Source: Pseudomonadota bacterium (GTDB lineage Bacteria > Pseudomonadota > Gammaproteobacteria > Burkholderiales > Burkholderiaceae_C). Taken from it: a DNA stretch of 64,000 bases. Shown here piece by piece: positions 29,495 through 38,897 of the stretch; position 1 is the stretch's first letter; each line of letters opens with the position of its first letter. The notes under the pieces were generated by a model. That model saw only the letters and a program-made list of their open reading frames with translations, made no database searches and was not told where the DNA came from. Made by a program: the position numbers and the translations under genes. The DNA lies in the NCBI GenBank assembly GCA_021783695.1, contig JAJXTO010000002.1, positions 62,001 to 126,000 on the forward strand. The letters run 5' to 3'.

Positions 29495-31051
29495 ATGAGC
29501 CAGGAACGCGAACTCAAATTCCGACTCGACCCCGCCCTGCACGACGCCGTGCGTGTTCACCCGGTCTTGCTCACCCTGGCGCAGGCACCGCATGTGCACG
29601 CCCTGCAAAGCTGGTATTTCGACACCCCGGAGCACGCCCTGCGCCAGGCCGGTCTGGCGCTGCGCGTCCGGCATACGGGCGAGGGGCGGCGCATCCTCAC
29701 CCTCAAGAGCAGTCCGACCCAGGGCCTGCAACTCACGCGCGGCGAATGGGAGTTCGACATCGACAGCGACGCGCCCAACGCCGCGGCACTGGAACGCCTG
29801 AACCACACCCGCCTCGCCACCCTGGGCGATGCAAACGTGCTGGCGCACAGCCTGTGCGCCGTGCTGGGCACCCGGGTGCAGCGCACCGTCTGGCATCTGA
29901 ACTGGCAGGGCACGCAGCTCGAAGTCTGTCTCGATGACGGGCAGGCGCTGGGAGGCATCAGCGCCGATGCGCCCAGCCTTTCGATCAGCGAACTGGAGAT
30001 CGAACTGATCGACGGCCACTGGCCGCACGCTTTCGACCTCGCCTGGACGCTGGCGCAAGACCTGCCGCTGCTGCTCTCGCCCATCAGCAAGATGCAGGTG
30101 GCCGCGCGCGCCGCCGGGCTGAGCACCCTGCAGCTACCGCCGCTGGCGCGTGAACTCGCGCCGCTGCCAGACGGCGGGCAGGCCATGGCGGCCGCGTTGC
30201 AGCAATCGGCCGCTGTTCTGGCTGTGGGGGCGGAGCTTTTACAAGCCGATCCGCAGCCCGAGACCGTGCACCAGATGCGCCTGCAACTGCGCCGCCTGCG
30301 TGTGTTGCTGCAACTGCTGCAAACCACAGGGCCTTCGTCGCAGCGCGCCGCCTGCCGCTGGCTGCGCAGCGAATGGCGCTGGGCGGGGCAACTCCTGGGC
30401 ACCGTGCGCGATGTGGATGTCTGCCTCGAACATGCCCTGTCGCTGCAAGACAGCTCTGGCACCAGCGCGCCGCTTTCCCGCGATCTGGAGCAAAAACGCC
30501 GTGCGCATCTGCTGGCGCTTCTGGGCTATCTGCGCAGCGCCCGCTTTGGCCGAGCGCTGCTCGCGCAGGCGCGCTGGGCCGAATCCTGGAGCAGCGGCCA
30601 GATCATTGCCGCCAGTCAGTCCACCGACCAACTGGCGCGCCGCCTGCTGCGCTTTCACCGCAACGACTTGCAACTGCATCCGCAGCGCTGGGCCGAGCTG
30701 CTGGCCATCTGGGAGGGTCAGGCGGCAGTCCCGCTCGACGCGCCCTGGAGCGCGCTGCATACCCTGCGGCTCAAAGCCAAGCAGTTGCGCTACGCCCTGG
30801 AATGGCTGGCCCCCTGGATCGAAGAGACGTTGGGCAAACAGGGCAAGGCCTGGCTCAAGCTCACCAGCACCCTGCAGACCGATCTGGGCGAGGCGCTCGA
30901 CACCCTGCGGCTGGCGCGCTGGGTCAGCGAGACGGTTGCGGCCGCAGACCCGGATGCGGCGATCCAGTCAGCAGCGGGTGTGCAACAGGCCTTCGATCAG
31001 GTGCGCAGCAGCCTGCAACGTGTCTTGCAGGCGGCGCGCCAGGTCGGCTGA
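29495..31051 (+). CDS. CYTH-CHAD domain inorganic triphosphatase-like protein
   Basis: A 518-residue two-domain protein. The CYTH domain (about residues 1-205) opens with ERELKFRL, giving the ExExK signature at residues 4-8, and continues with SWYFDTPEHALRQAGLALRVR and ELEIELIDG. The CHAD domain (about 225-515) is helical and rich in conserved His, Arg and Lys, as in VHQMRLQLRRLRVLL, which bind polyphosphate in relatives. The E. coli equivalent is the triphosphatase YgiF. It diverges from the phosphatase operon with 138 bases between. Confidence 0.92.
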   Translation: MSQERELKFRLDPALHDAVRVHPVLLTLAQAPHVHALQSWYFDTPEHALRQAGLALRVRHTGEGRRILTLKSSPTQGLQLTRGEWEFDIDSDAPNAAALERLNHTRLATLGDANVLAHSLCAVLGTRVQRTVWHLNWQGTQLEVCLDDGQALGGISADAPSLSISELEIELIDGHWPHAFDLAWTLAQDLPLLLSPISKMQVAARAAGLSTLQLPPLARELAPLPDGGQAMAAALQQSAAVLAVGAELLQADPQPETVHQMRLQLRRLRVLLQLLQTTGPSSQRAACRWLRSEWRWAGQLLGTVRDVDVCLEHALSLQDSSGTSAPLSRDLEQKRRAHLLALLGYLRSARFGRALLAQARWAESWSSGQIIAASQSTDQLARRLLRFHRNDLQLHPQRWAELLAIWEGQAAVPLDAPWSALHTLRLKAKQLRYALEWLAPWIEETLGKQGKAWLKLTSTLQTDLGEALDTLRLARWVSETVAAADPDAAIQSAAGVQQAFDQVRSSLQRVLQAARQVG

Positions 31052-31058
31052 CAGCCGC

Positions 31059-31844
31059 TCATACCGCCGGGTTCGTGTCGCGCCGGGTTTTGGTGAGATA
31101 CACCACCAGTAGCATGATGGCGGCCAGGAACAGGGCGCTGGTTCCCATCGTCCCCAGGCCGAGGCCACCTTCGCTGCCGGGCTTTGACAGCCAGTCGCCA
31201 AACGTCGCGCCCAGCGGACGGGTGAGGATGTAGGCGATCCAGAACGTGGTCACCGCGCTGGCCTTCAACGCGTAGTAGGCCGCTGCCGTCAGCGCAATGG
31301 CGCCGCCGAACAGCACGGCCGACATGGCATAGCCGAGTTGCAGACGTTCTGCGGCCAGATCGCCCCCGGCAGTGCCCAGCGCAAAGGTGAACAGGATGGC
31401 GGCCCAGTAGAACGCTTCGCGTTTGCGCGTGTCGATGCTGTGGATGGACAGGGTGCGCTCGCTGGCCCACCAGCCGGCGAACGTCGCGGCCAAAGCCAAG
31501 GCGAACAGCAACGCGCTGACGGGCAGCGGCATGCCGAGCTGATCGCTCAGGTTGTCGGTCACCAGCGTGCCCACCACGCTGATGAGCGTGACGGTCAGCC
31601 AGTACAGCCAGGGGATGTAGCGGGACGCGCGCATCTGCGCCGTCAGCACGCCGAGGAACAGAACGGTCATCACCACGGTGGTGGCGACAAGCCCGAAATG
31701 CAGATCCACCGCAAGATAGTCTGCGGCGGTTTCGCCCACCGTCGTGGCCATGATCTTGATCAGCCAGAAGTAAAGGGTGATGACGACCGGAACCTTGACC
31801 GCCTGCGCCCAGTCGGGCTGCGCTGTCCGTTCTGTGTGTTGCAT
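31059..31844 (-). CDS. COG4705-type membrane protein with four internal repeats
   Basis: A 261-residue integral membrane protein with about eight transmembrane helices arranged as four related units. Each unit has an aromatic-Trp opening followed by a Gly-x-x-x-acid pattern: TTVGETAADYL, VGTLVTDNLSDQL, LGTAGGDLAAERL and LGATFGDWLSKP. The repeated acidic residues in the membrane suggest an ion or small-solute path. The family is conserved in proteobacteria but has no clear function. The ATG at 31844 is preceded by GGGAG. It is convergent with the CYTH-CHAD gene, with seven bases between. Confidence 0.8.
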   Translation of the reverse strand: MQHTERTAQPDWAQAVKVPVVITLYFWLIKIMATTVGETAADYLAVDLHFGLVATTVVMTVLFLGVLTAQMRASRYIPWLYWLTVTLISVVGTLVTDNLSDQLGMPLPVSALLFALALAATFAGWWASERTLSIHSIDTRKREAFYWAAILFTFALGTAGGDLAAERLQLGYAMSAVLFGGAIALTAAAYYALKASAVTTFWIAYILTRPLGATFGDWLSKPGSEGGLGLGTMGTSALFLAAIMLLVVYLTKTRRDTNPAV

Positions 31845-31978
31845 GGTGAACTCCCTGAATGCCGTTTGGCGTTGTTGTGTGGCCGCGTGATGCGCGGCAG
31901 CAGCATTCTGGGCAAGCAGACTTAGCACAAGGTGAGCGCGCGCAGATGCGGCGCGGGCAGCGGACAACGAGACACGGC

Positions 31979-33496
31979 TCAGCCGCTCTTGCGCAGATTG
32001 GCCGGGGCGATGCGCAGCGCCTCGCGGTATTTCGCCACGGTGCGCCGCGCCACCTGTACGCCCTGCTGCGTGAGGCGTTCGGCAAGCTCGCTGTCGGATA
32101 GAGGATTGGCGCGGTCTTCTTCTGCAACGAGGCGCCGGATGAGTTCGCGCACCGCGGTGGATGAGGTGTTGCCCCCAGCCTCGGTGCTCAGACCGGAGCC
32201 GAAAAAATATTTCAGCTCCACGGTGCCAAACGGCGTGAGCATGAATTTCTGCGTGGTCACACGCGAAATGGTGGACTCGTGCAGCCCCAGCTCGTCGGCA
32301 ATCTCCCGCAGCACCATGGGACGCATGGCCACCGGGCCGAAATCGAAAAACCGCTGCTGGCGCTCGACGATGGTCTGCGCCACACGCTGAATGGTCTCGA
32401 AGCGTTGCTGCACGTTTTTGACAAACCAGCGCGCCTCCTGCAACTGACCCTGCATGGCAGTGCCGCTGTCGCGGGCGCGGCGCAGGGCGTCGGCGTAAAT
32501 CTGGTTGACCCGCAGCTTGGGCATGACCTCGGGATTGAGGTGGGCAGCCCAGCCCCGCGCGGTTTTGCGGGCGATGACATCGGGCGTGACCGCCTGCGCC
32601 GCGTCGCTGCGGAAGGCGCCGCCAGGATGCGGATCGAGCTGGGCGATGCGTTGCTGCGCAATGCGCAAGGCGGCTTCATCGGTGCCCAGCAGGCGTTCGA
32701 GCTTGCGCCAGTCGCGCCGCGCCAGCAGGTCGAGGTGGCCGTCGCGGCAAATCTGCAGGGCCATGTCGCGCACCGGACAGCGCGGCTGGCGCTGCAACTG
32801 CAGGCACAGGCATTCCGGCAGGTCGTGCGCGGCAACGCCCGGCGGGTCGAAGCTCTGGATCAGCCGCATCGCCGTGGTCAGCGCATCGACAAGGTCTTCG
32901 AGTTGTTCGTCCCCGGATCCAGGCGCGAGCGCCTGTGCGAGTTCGAGCATGGTCTCGGGCAGATAGCCGTTGTCATCGAGCGAGTCGATGATGGCCTCGG
33001 CCGCGGCGCGATCGATGGCGCTCAGGGCCAGCCCTGCAAGCTGGCCGCGCAGGTGATCGCGCAGATCGACATGCCCGGAAGCCCGGTCGATGGCGCTGAA
33101 TTCGTCGTCATCCCCACCGCTGGAAGACTGCCCCGAGCTGACCCAGGAGTCGGCATCGGCATCGGTATCGGCGCCGTGATCGGTTTCGCCGCTGCTGGCC
33201 GTCCAGTCTTGTGTTTCCAGTTGCAGCTCGGCGGTCGGTTCGCTGGACGCCTCATGCCCTTCGATGGAAACCTGCGCGGGCAGATCGGGCTGCAGCGGGG
33301 CGGGTTGCTCGGCGGTCGGCGCGGCTGCGGCGCCGTCATCCGTTTCCTCGGTTTCGAGGAAGGGATTGGATTCGAGCAGGCCCTCGATCTCCTGCGTCAG
33401 CTCGATGGTGGAGAGCTGCAGCAGGCGGATGGACTGCTGCAACTGGGGCGTGAGCGCGAGATGCTGGGACAGCCGCAGGTTCAGCGACGGTTTCAT
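31979..33496 (-). CDS. rpoN: RNA polymerase sigma-54 factor RpoN
   Basis: A 505-residue sigma-54. Region I at the N-terminus is Gln/Leu-rich (LRLSQHLALTPQLQQSIRLLQL) and binds activators; a very acidic, low-complexity region II spans about residues 50-130; the core-binding region and the helix-turn-helix (LHESTISRVTTQKF) follow; and the RpoN box ARRTVAKYRE is near the C-terminus. It directs transcription of nitrogen, motility and other genes from -24/-12 promoters with enhancer-binding proteins. It follows lptB by six bases, the standard lptA-lptB-rpoN order. Confidence 0.97.
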   Translation of the reverse strand: MKPSLNLRLSQHLALTPQLQQSIRLLQLSTIELTQEIEGLLESNPFLETEETDDGAAAAPTAEQPAPLQPDLPAQVSIEGHEASSEPTAELQLETQDWTASSGETDHGADTDADADSWVSSGQSSSGGDDDEFSAIDRASGHVDLRDHLRGQLAGLALSAIDRAAAEAIIDSLDDNGYLPETMLELAQALAPGSGDEQLEDLVDALTTAMRLIQSFDPPGVAAHDLPECLCLQLQRQPRCPVRDMALQICRDGHLDLLARRDWRKLERLLGTDEAALRIAQQRIAQLDPHPGGAFRSDAAQAVTPDVIARKTARGWAAHLNPEVMPKLRVNQIYADALRRARDSGTAMQGQLQEARWFVKNVQQRFETIQRVAQTIVERQQRFFDFGPVAMRPMVLREIADELGLHESTISRVTTQKFMLTPFGTVELKYFFGSGLSTEAGGNTSSTAVRELIRRLVAEEDRANPLSDSELAERLTQQGVQVARRTVAKYREALRIAPANLRKSG

Positions 33497-33502
33497 CGCG
33501 GC

Positions 33503-34348
33503 CTACATGCGGAAGTTTTCACCGAGGTACACCTTGCGTACCGCGGGGTTGTCGATGATGGATTGCGGATCGCCCTGCGCCAGCACCTGCCCTTCACTGA
33601 TGATGCAAGCGCGGTCACAGATGCCAAGGGTTTCGCGCACGTTGTGGTCGGTGATGAGCACGCCGATTCCCTGCTCCTTGAGGAACTGGACGATGCGCTG
33701 GATTTCGATGACCGCGATCGGATCAATCCCGGCAAACGGTTCGTCGAGCAGGATGAAGCGCGGCTGCGTGGCGAGTGCGCGGGCGATTTCCACTCGCCGC
33801 CGCTCACCGCCAGACAGCGCGGGCGCGGGACTGTCGCGCAAATGCTCAACGTGCAGTTCCCGCAGCAGATGGTCTTCGCGCTCGCGGATCTCGGCCTTGC
33901 CCAGGCGGCGCCCCTGCGCATCGCGCTGCAGTTCCAGCACGGCGCGCACGTTTTCGGCCACAGTCATGCGGCGGAAGATCGACGCCTCCTGCGGCAGATA
34001 GGACAGCCCCATGCGCGCGCGGCGGTGCATGGGCAGATCGGTGACATCCTGGCCGTCAAGGTGAATGCGCCCGGCATCCGGCCGGACCAGACCGACGATC
34101 ATGTAGAACGACGTGGTCTTGCCCGCACCGTTCGGCCCCAGTAGACCGACGACCTCGCCGCAGCGCACGTTGAAGCTGACATCGCGCACCACCTGTCGGC
34201 CGGCGTAACGCTTTTGCAGATGTTGCACATCGAGTTCCGGGCACGCCGCGGGCCGGGCCTCGCGCCCACGTCTGCCGGCCTCGTCGGCAACCGGCTCCAG
34301 CCCGCCGCGCACCAGGGTCTGCCGCGTGGCATTTGGCTGTGCGCTCAA
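33503..34348 (-). CDS. lptB: LPS export ABC transporter ATP-binding protein LptB
   Basis: A 281-residue ABC ATPase. Walker A is GPNGAGKTT, the signature [15 protein letters not shown], Walker [14 protein letters not shown] and the switch histidine in [11 protein letters not shown]. It powers LptFG extraction of lipopolysaccharide from the inner membrane. The N-terminus carries about 38 extra polar residues (up to [13 protein letters not shown]) compared with the usual 240-residue LptB; the ATG overlaps lptA by four bases (ATGA, 34345-34348), so the extension is probably real and not a start error. lptA lies upstream, rpoN downstream. Confidence 0.95.
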   Translation of the reverse strand: MSAQPNATRQTLVRGGLEPVADEAGRRGREARPAACPELDVQHLQKRYAGRQVVRDVSFNVRCGEVVGLLGPNGAGKTTSFYMIVGLVRPDAGRIHLDGQDVTDLPMHRRARMGLSYLPQEASIFRRMTVAENVRAVLELQRDAQGRRLGKAEIREREDHLLRELHVEHLRDSPAPALSGGERRRVEIARALATQPRFILLDEPFAGIDPIAVIEIQRIVQFLKEQGIGVLITDHNVRETLGICDRACIISEGQVLAQGDPQSIIDNPAVRKVYLGENFRM

Positions 34349-34980
34349 GGCTGCGCCTCCATCTTCGGCGTGACCTTCAGCGCGGGGGGAGATGTCGGCG
34401 CCGACGACGCTGCGGCCGGCGCGGCCTGCGGAGTCAGCATGACGCGCACCCGGCCTCCCGGATTGGTCGCTGTCGCCCCTTGCGCCCCGCCCTCCACGGT
34501 GAACACGTCGGTGATCTGGTTGTAGGCAATCACATTGCCCTGGCTGCGATCCGTCAGTTTGCCGTTCACCAGACGGCTGAGCATGGCCTGCCCGCGAAAC
34601 GTCACCACATCGGTCCTGCCGTCGTATTCGATGCGCTGCGCTGCGCCGTCCATGGTCTGCGACGGCTGCCCGGGCGCTGCATCGAGTTGCTGCTGAAAGG
34701 TTGCCAACTGCCCCGGCGCGGCGATCGCCGTGGCATATTGGTAGCCATCCGGCGCCTGGCGCACATCCACCGTGGCCGCACGCAGCACCAGCGTGCCTTT
34801 GGTGACCACCACATTGCCCGTGAAGACGCTGGTCTGATGCGCGTCGTCATAGCGCATGGCGTCCGCCTCGATGTGAATCGGCTGATTCCGGTCGGCCTGG
34901 ACGGCCCACGCGGGCAGCATGAGACCGGGCGCGCAAAGGACGGAAAACAGCAGGAATCGGGCCAGTCGTTTCATCGGCAT
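34345..34980 (-). CDS. lptA: Periplasmic LPS-bridge protein LptA
   Basis: A 211-residue OstA-domain protein that carries lipopolysaccharide across the periplasm. It begins with a signal peptide (about residues 1-26, cleavage after AWA), then the beta-jellyroll segments [21 protein letters not shown] and [22 protein letters not shown]. The C-terminal 40 residues are Ala/Pro-rich and probably flexible. The gene starts the lptA-lptB-rpoN run; lptC and kdsC, which often precede it in other betaproteobacteria, are not in this window. Confidence 0.92.
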   Translation of the reverse strand: MPMKRLARFLLFSVLCAPGLMLPAWAVQADRNQPIHIEADAMRYDDAHQTSVFTGNVVVTKGTLVLRAATVDVRQAPDGYQYATAIAAPGQLATFQQQLDAAPGQPSQTMDGAAQRIEYDGRTDVVTFRGQAMLSRLVNGKLTDRSQGNVIAYNQITDVFTVEGGAQGATATNPGGRVRVMLTPQAAPAAASSAPTSPPALKVTPKMEAQP

Positions 34981-35065
34981 GGGTTTTGCTTTGGTCGATT
35001 CATTCTAGGGCCTGTTCTGGCGATGCGCGCAGGAAAACACGCGATGCCTTCGGCGCCGCAAAAAA

Positions 35066-35095
35066 CAAACTGCCCGCAAAAGAGCGGGCAGTTTG
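35066..35095 (-). terminator. Intrinsic terminator after dsbA
   Basis: A perfect 12-base inverted repeat, CAAACTGCCCGC (35066-35077) and GCGGGCAGTTTG (35084-35095), with a 6-base loop, lies 24 bases past the dsbA stop. On the minus strand it is followed by TTTTTT, as required for Rho-independent termination. It ends the argS-SPOR-dsbA transcript and separates it from lptA, whose own promoter should lie in the remaining 85 bases to 34981; I could not identify that promoter with confidence. Confidence 0.85.
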
Positions 35096-35118
35096 TACGA
35101 GGCTTGGGTGCCAAAGAT

Positions 35119-35784
35119 TTATTTCTTCGCCGCCTGCACCTTTTTGATCAGATAGTCCACGACTTCCAGCACTTTCTGGTTGTTGTTCGCCTCGGGTAAA
35201 GCGGCAGACGTGGTGTACATCCCCTGCACCGCCATGGTCGGTACGCCCTGGATCTGGTAGTCGGTCACCATTTGCGTGGCCTGCTTGACCTGGGCATTCA
35301 CGCCAAACGAGTTGTAGGTATCCAGAAAAGTCTTTTTCGGAATGCCCTGCTGCGCCAGCCAGTTGGCCATCTGATCCGCGGTGCCCAACGGAATGTGCTG
35401 CACATGGATGGCGTTGAAAATTTTCGCCTGCATGGCGTCATTGAGTTTGCCCAGCGCCTTCAAGGCGTAATACAGGTGCTGCTGCGGAATGAATTGGGGT
35501 GAAAACGCCACGGGCACACGCTCAAGCACCACGCCTGACGGCAGTTTTTTCGCCCAGCTTTCCAGCAGGGGGTCGAAATCCGCGCAATGCGGGCAGTCGT
35601 ACCAGAAAAACTCATACACCACGATCTTGTCGGAAGGGCTCACCGCCTGCGGCACAGCCAGCCGGTTGTAGGCAAAGCCCTCGTTGAACTGAGTGGTCTT
35701 GGCGGGCGTCTGCGCCTGCGCCCCGGCAGCGAGAAAGCCCAGCGAAAACGCCATGAACACCACGGATAGCCAGCGTTGAAACAT
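35119..35784 (-). CDS. dsbA: Thiol:disulfide interchange protein DsbA
   Basis: A 221-residue periplasmic oxidase that introduces disulfides. A signal peptide (about 1-24, ending GAQA) is followed by a thioredoxin fold with the active site Cys64-Pro-His-Cys67 in EFFWYDCPHCADF and the cis-proline in QGVPTMAV. The fold is interrupted by an alpha-helical domain as in all DsbA proteins. It follows the SPOR-domain gene by 36 bases, and argS precedes both, a usual betaproteobacterial set. A strong terminator follows. Confidence 0.95.
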   Translation of the reverse strand: MFQRWLSVVFMAFSLGFLAAGAQAQTPAKTTQFNEGFAYNRLAVPQAVSPSDKIVVYEFFWYDCPHCADFDPLLESWAKKLPSGVVLERVPVAFSPQFIPQQHLYYALKALGKLNDAMQAKIFNAIHVQHIPLGTADQMANWLAQQGIPKKTFLDTYNSFGVNAQVKQATQMVTDYQIQGVPTMAVQGMYTTSAALPEANNNQKVLEVVDYLIKKVQAAKK

Positions 35785-35820
35785 GAGTCGTCCTTTTGGA
35801 ATGAAAGTCAGAAAGTTGTT

Positions 35821-36450
35821 TTATTTACCCGCGCGCACCAGTGCGGTTTGAATCCCGTTGTCGCTCAGAAGTTTCTGCGTTTTCTCGGCTTGCTGCGCCG
35901 AGGTGAACGGTCCCACTCGAACGCGGTACAGCGTGCGCCCGTTGACAACGCGCTCATCCACGTGCGCTTCCTGTCCGGTCAGCGCCACTTTGGCACGCTG
36001 GCGTTCGGCATCGTCCCGCGTGCTGTACGCGCCCACCTGGAGCACATAGCTCACCTCGGCAGGGGCAACGGCTGCCGCTCCAGGCGCAGCGATGACGGGC
36101 GGGGTACTCGTGGCGGTGATCGCTTCGGGCTGGGACGCGCCGGGGCCAGGCTGTCCCAGTTTGGCCAGGGCTTGCGGAGAAAGCGGCCGACTCGCCACGG
36201 TGACCGGCATGGAGCCGCTCCCCGCCGGCGGCGCTGCGGTTGCGCCACTCAAACCCCGATTCGGGTTCCAGTTGGACGCGCCGGACGCTGCGCTGGATGG
36301 GCGCTCCTGGAAGCGGTTCATGAAGGGCAGCGGCGCCTTGGTGATGTAGAGGGCGACGCCCAGAGCAATGGCCAAGCCGATCACCAGGCCGACGATCAGG
36401 CCGATGAGGGTGCCCCCGAGTTGGCGGCGGAATGCGGGACGTGTGGACAT
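35821..36450 (-). CDS. SPOR-domain cell division protein, FtsN-like
   Basis: A 209-residue bitopic membrane protein. A short cytoplasmic N-terminus is followed by a Gly-rich transmembrane helix (about residues 13-36), a Pro/Ala/Ser linker, and a C-terminal SPOR domain (about 133-208: YVLQVGAYSTRDDAERQRAK and YRVRVGPFTSAQQAEK). SPOR domains bind denuded peptidoglycan at the division septum. The size and layout fit FtsN-like proteins, but the exact identity is unproven. It lies between argS (56 bases) and dsbA (36 bases) on the same strand. Confidence 0.88.
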   Translation of the reverse strand: MSTRPAFRRQLGGTLIGLIVGLVIGLAIALGVALYITKAPLPFMNRFQERPSSAASGASNWNPNRGLSGATAAPPAGSGSMPVTVASRPLSPQALAKLGQPGPGASQPEAITATSTPPVIAAPGAAAVAPAEVSYVLQVGAYSTRDDAERQRAKVALTGQEAHVDERVVNGRTLYRVRVGPFTSAQQAEKTQKLLSDNGIQTALVRAGK

Positions 36451-36505
36451 GGATTGCGGGAGTTGCGTGTCAGAGGGAATGCGATAACCGGGCGCGCGGA
36501 CGCGT

Positions 36506-38260
36506 TCACATGCGCAGCGGCGCACTCACGCCCAGAACAGCCAACGCATTGTGCATCACCTGACGCACTGCCTGCAGCAGGCGCAGCCGCGCGTGGCGCA
36601 GTGGCAGGTCGTCGACGAGCACACGCTCGGCGTTGTAGAACGCATGGAAATCCGCCGCCAGATCGCGCAGGTAAAACGCGACATGATGCGGCGCGAGTTC
36701 CTTGGCGGCTGCGGCGAGCACCTGGGGATAATGCGCCAGACTCAACAGCAGCGCACGCTCACGCGGTGCTGTCAGCAGACTCAGGTCGGCGCCAGCCAGC
36801 AGCGCAGCTTGCCCCGCGTCTTGCGGCGCGCGCGCAGCCCACTGCTCGAATACGGAATTCACCCGGGCGTGGGCATATTGCACGTAATACACCGGGTTCT
36901 CATCGCTCTGCGCCAGAGCCAGATCGACGTCGAACACGAACTCGGTATCCGCCTTTCGCGACACCAGGAAAAACCGCACTGCATCGCGTCCGCGTTGAAG
37001 CGCGGCTGCACACTCATCGGCGCTCATGGCGTCTTGTACGCCACCAGACCATTCGATCAGGTCGCGCACCGTGACGTAGCTGCCGGCCCGCTTGGAGATT
37101 TTGACCTCCTGGCCACCGCGCATCACAGTGACCATTTTGTGCAGCACATAATCCGGATAACTCTCGGGGATGCCCAGATCCACGGCCTGCAGACCAGCGC
37201 GCACACGGGCTATGGTGCCGTGGTGGTCCGAGCCCTGGACGTTCACCGCACGGTGAAATCCGCGCTCCCATTTGGTCAGGTGATAGGCCACGTCCGGAAC
37301 GAAATAGGTGTAGGTGCCATCCGACTTGCGCATCACCCGGTCTTTGTCATCGCCAAAGTCGGTGGTGCGCAGCCACAGCGCGCCGTCCTGCGCGTAGGTG
37401 TGGCCGGATGCCTGCAGACGCTGAACTGCGGCGTCCACACGCCCTTCGGTGTAGAGGCTGGACTCGAGGTAATAGCAATCGAAGCGAATGCCGAAAGTTT
37501 TCAGGTCGAGGTCTTGTTCGCGGCGCAAATAGGCCACAGCGAAACGCCGCACATTGTCCAGATCGTCCGCATCGCCACTGGCGGCAACCTCCCGGCCCTG
37601 ATCGTCCGGCACTGACTTGCGCGCCAGAAAATCCTGGGCGATCTCGGCGATGTAATCCCCGTTGTAGGCAGACTCCGGCCAGCCCGCATCGCCGGGTTTG
37701 ACACCGCGCGCCCTGGCCTGCACCGACAGTGCCAAGGTCTGGATTTGCACCCCGGCGTCGTTGTAATAGAACTCGCGCTGCACCGCCCAACCCTGCGTGG
37801 AGAGAACCGCGGAAATCGCGTCGCCCAGCGCGCCCTGGCGCCCGTGTCCGACGTGCAGCGGTCCAGTCGGATTGGCCGAAACAAACTCCACCAGCATGGG
37901 CTGACCACCCCCCGCCCGAGAATGACCGAACGTCGCACGCGAGAGCTCAATCTCCGCAACCACCTGCTGCAGCACCTGGGGCTGGAGATGAAAGTTGATG
38001 AAGCCCGGCCCGGCGATTTCCGTACGGGCAATGCCTGCAGCCAGGCTGGCGTCGGACTGGATGGAGTCGATGATGTGCTGCGCCACCTCACGCGGGTTGC
38101 GCTTGAGCGGCTTGGCCAACTGCATGGCCAGATTGCTCGCCAGTTCCCCATGCTCCTCGCTGCGCGGGCGGCTGAGCTCGATGGCGCCGCTGAATTCTGG
38201 CTGCAATGCAATGGCGGTTCGTTGCAACGCGGCGGTCAACCGCGCGGTGAATTCAATCAT
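36506..38260 (-). CDS. argS: Arginyl-tRNA synthetase
   Basis: A class I aminoacyl-tRNA synthetase of 584 residues. The HIGH-type motif reads [12 protein letters not shown], preceded by SANPTGPL, and the KMSK-type loop reads [10 protein letters not shown], as is common in ArgS. A C-terminal DALR anticodon-binding domain ends at LGVSAPLRM. The ATG at 38260 begins at MIEFTARL; an in-frame ATG at 38293 would add 11 residues, and neither has a clear ribosome binding site. It leads the argS-SPOR-dsbA operon. Confidence 0.95.
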   Translation of the reverse strand: MIEFTARLTAALQRTAIALQPEFSGAIELSRPRSEEHGELASNLAMQLAKPLKRNPREVAQHIIDSIQSDASLAAGIARTEIAGPGFINFHLQPQVLQQVVAEIELSRATFGHSRAGGGQPMLVEFVSANPTGPLHVGHGRQGALGDAISAVLSTQGWAVQREFYYNDAGVQIQTLALSVQARARGVKPGDAGWPESAYNGDYIAEIAQDFLARKSVPDDQGREVAASGDADDLDNVRRFAVAYLRREQDLDLKTFGIRFDCYYLESSLYTEGRVDAAVQRLQASGHTYAQDGALWLRTTDFGDDKDRVMRKSDGTYTYFVPDVAYHLTKWERGFHRAVNVQGSDHHGTIARVRAGLQAVDLGIPESYPDYVLHKMVTVMRGGQEVKISKRAGSYVTVRDLIEWSGGVQDAMSADECAAALQRGRDAVRFFLVSRKADTEFVFDVDLALAQSDENPVYYVQYAHARVNSVFEQWAARAPQDAGQAALLAGADLSLLTAPRERALLLSLAHYPQVLAAAAKELAPHHVAFYLRDLAADFHAFYNAERVLVDDLPLRHARLRLLQAVRQVMHNALAVLGVSAPLRM

Positions 38261-38428
38261 TATGGTGGTGTTGTGATTGCGCAAAGTCAGCATTTTATGG
38301 GCCCACACCCGTGCCACGTGCACACACAACCCTATGGTGTAATGTTTTGTCGGCTGAACCGCAGCTTGCGGGCAGGCTGATGACGTACCTGATTCATCCG
38401 CTGTTCGACCACGACAACACTTGGAGTC

Positions 38429-38797
38429 ATGATGAAAAAATTGATCGCAACCCTTGGTTTCGCCCTCGGCATTCTGGCCATGCCCATGCTGGCACAGGCA
38501 CAGGCCACTCCGCAACAAAGCCGTATGGCGCAATGCAACAAGGAGGCCACTGGCAAGACCGGTGAGGCCCGCAAAACGTTCATGAAGGAGTGTCTGGCAT
38601 CCAAACCCGCCGCTGCTGAAGCTGCAAAACCTGCAGCCAAGGAGCCTGCCAAGGCAGAAAAGAAGGCCGCTGCCGAAGGCAAGAAGTTGAGTCCTCAGCA
38701 GGAAAAAATGTCCTTTTGCAGCAAAGACGCCAAGGCCAAGGGCCTGAAGGGCGAAGAGCGCAAAAAGTTCATGAGCGAATGCCTGCGCAAAAAATAA
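38429..38797 (+). CDS. PsiF-repeat periplasmic protein
   Basis: A 122-residue secreted protein. The signal peptide (about 1-25, ending AQA) precedes two copies of the PsiF repeat: [24 protein letters not shown] and, after an Ala/Lys-rich linker, [26 protein letters not shown]. Each repeat has two cysteines and a conserved Gly-Glu-x-Arg-Lys centre. E. coli PsiF is phosphate-starvation-inducible and of unknown function. The gene diverges from argS with 168 bases between; an AT-richer stretch near 38330-38350 may hold its promoter. A terminator follows. Confidence 0.88.
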   Translation: MMKKLIATLGFALGILAMPMLAQAQATPQQSRMAQCNKEATGKTGEARKTFMKECLASKPAAAEAAKPAAKEPAKAEKKAAAEGKKLSPQQEKMSFCSKDAKAKGLKGEERKKFMSECLRKK

Positions 38798-38845
38798 GCA
38801 GGCACTTCGGTGCCACGGCGCGCCGTTTTCGCAAGCTGTTGATTG

Positions 38846-38870
38846 AAACGCACCTTCGGGTGCGTTTTTA
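38846..38870 (+). terminator. Intrinsic terminator after the PsiF-repeat gene
   Basis: AAACGCACC (38846-38854), a TTCG tetraloop and GGTGCGTTT (38859-38867) followed by TTTA make a compact Rho-independent terminator 48 bases past the stop. The T-run exists only on the plus strand, so the convergent rlpA transcript is not obviously stopped here. Confidence 0.85.
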
Positions 38871-38897
38871 TTGATCTCTGCCGATGCGATGCTTTGC

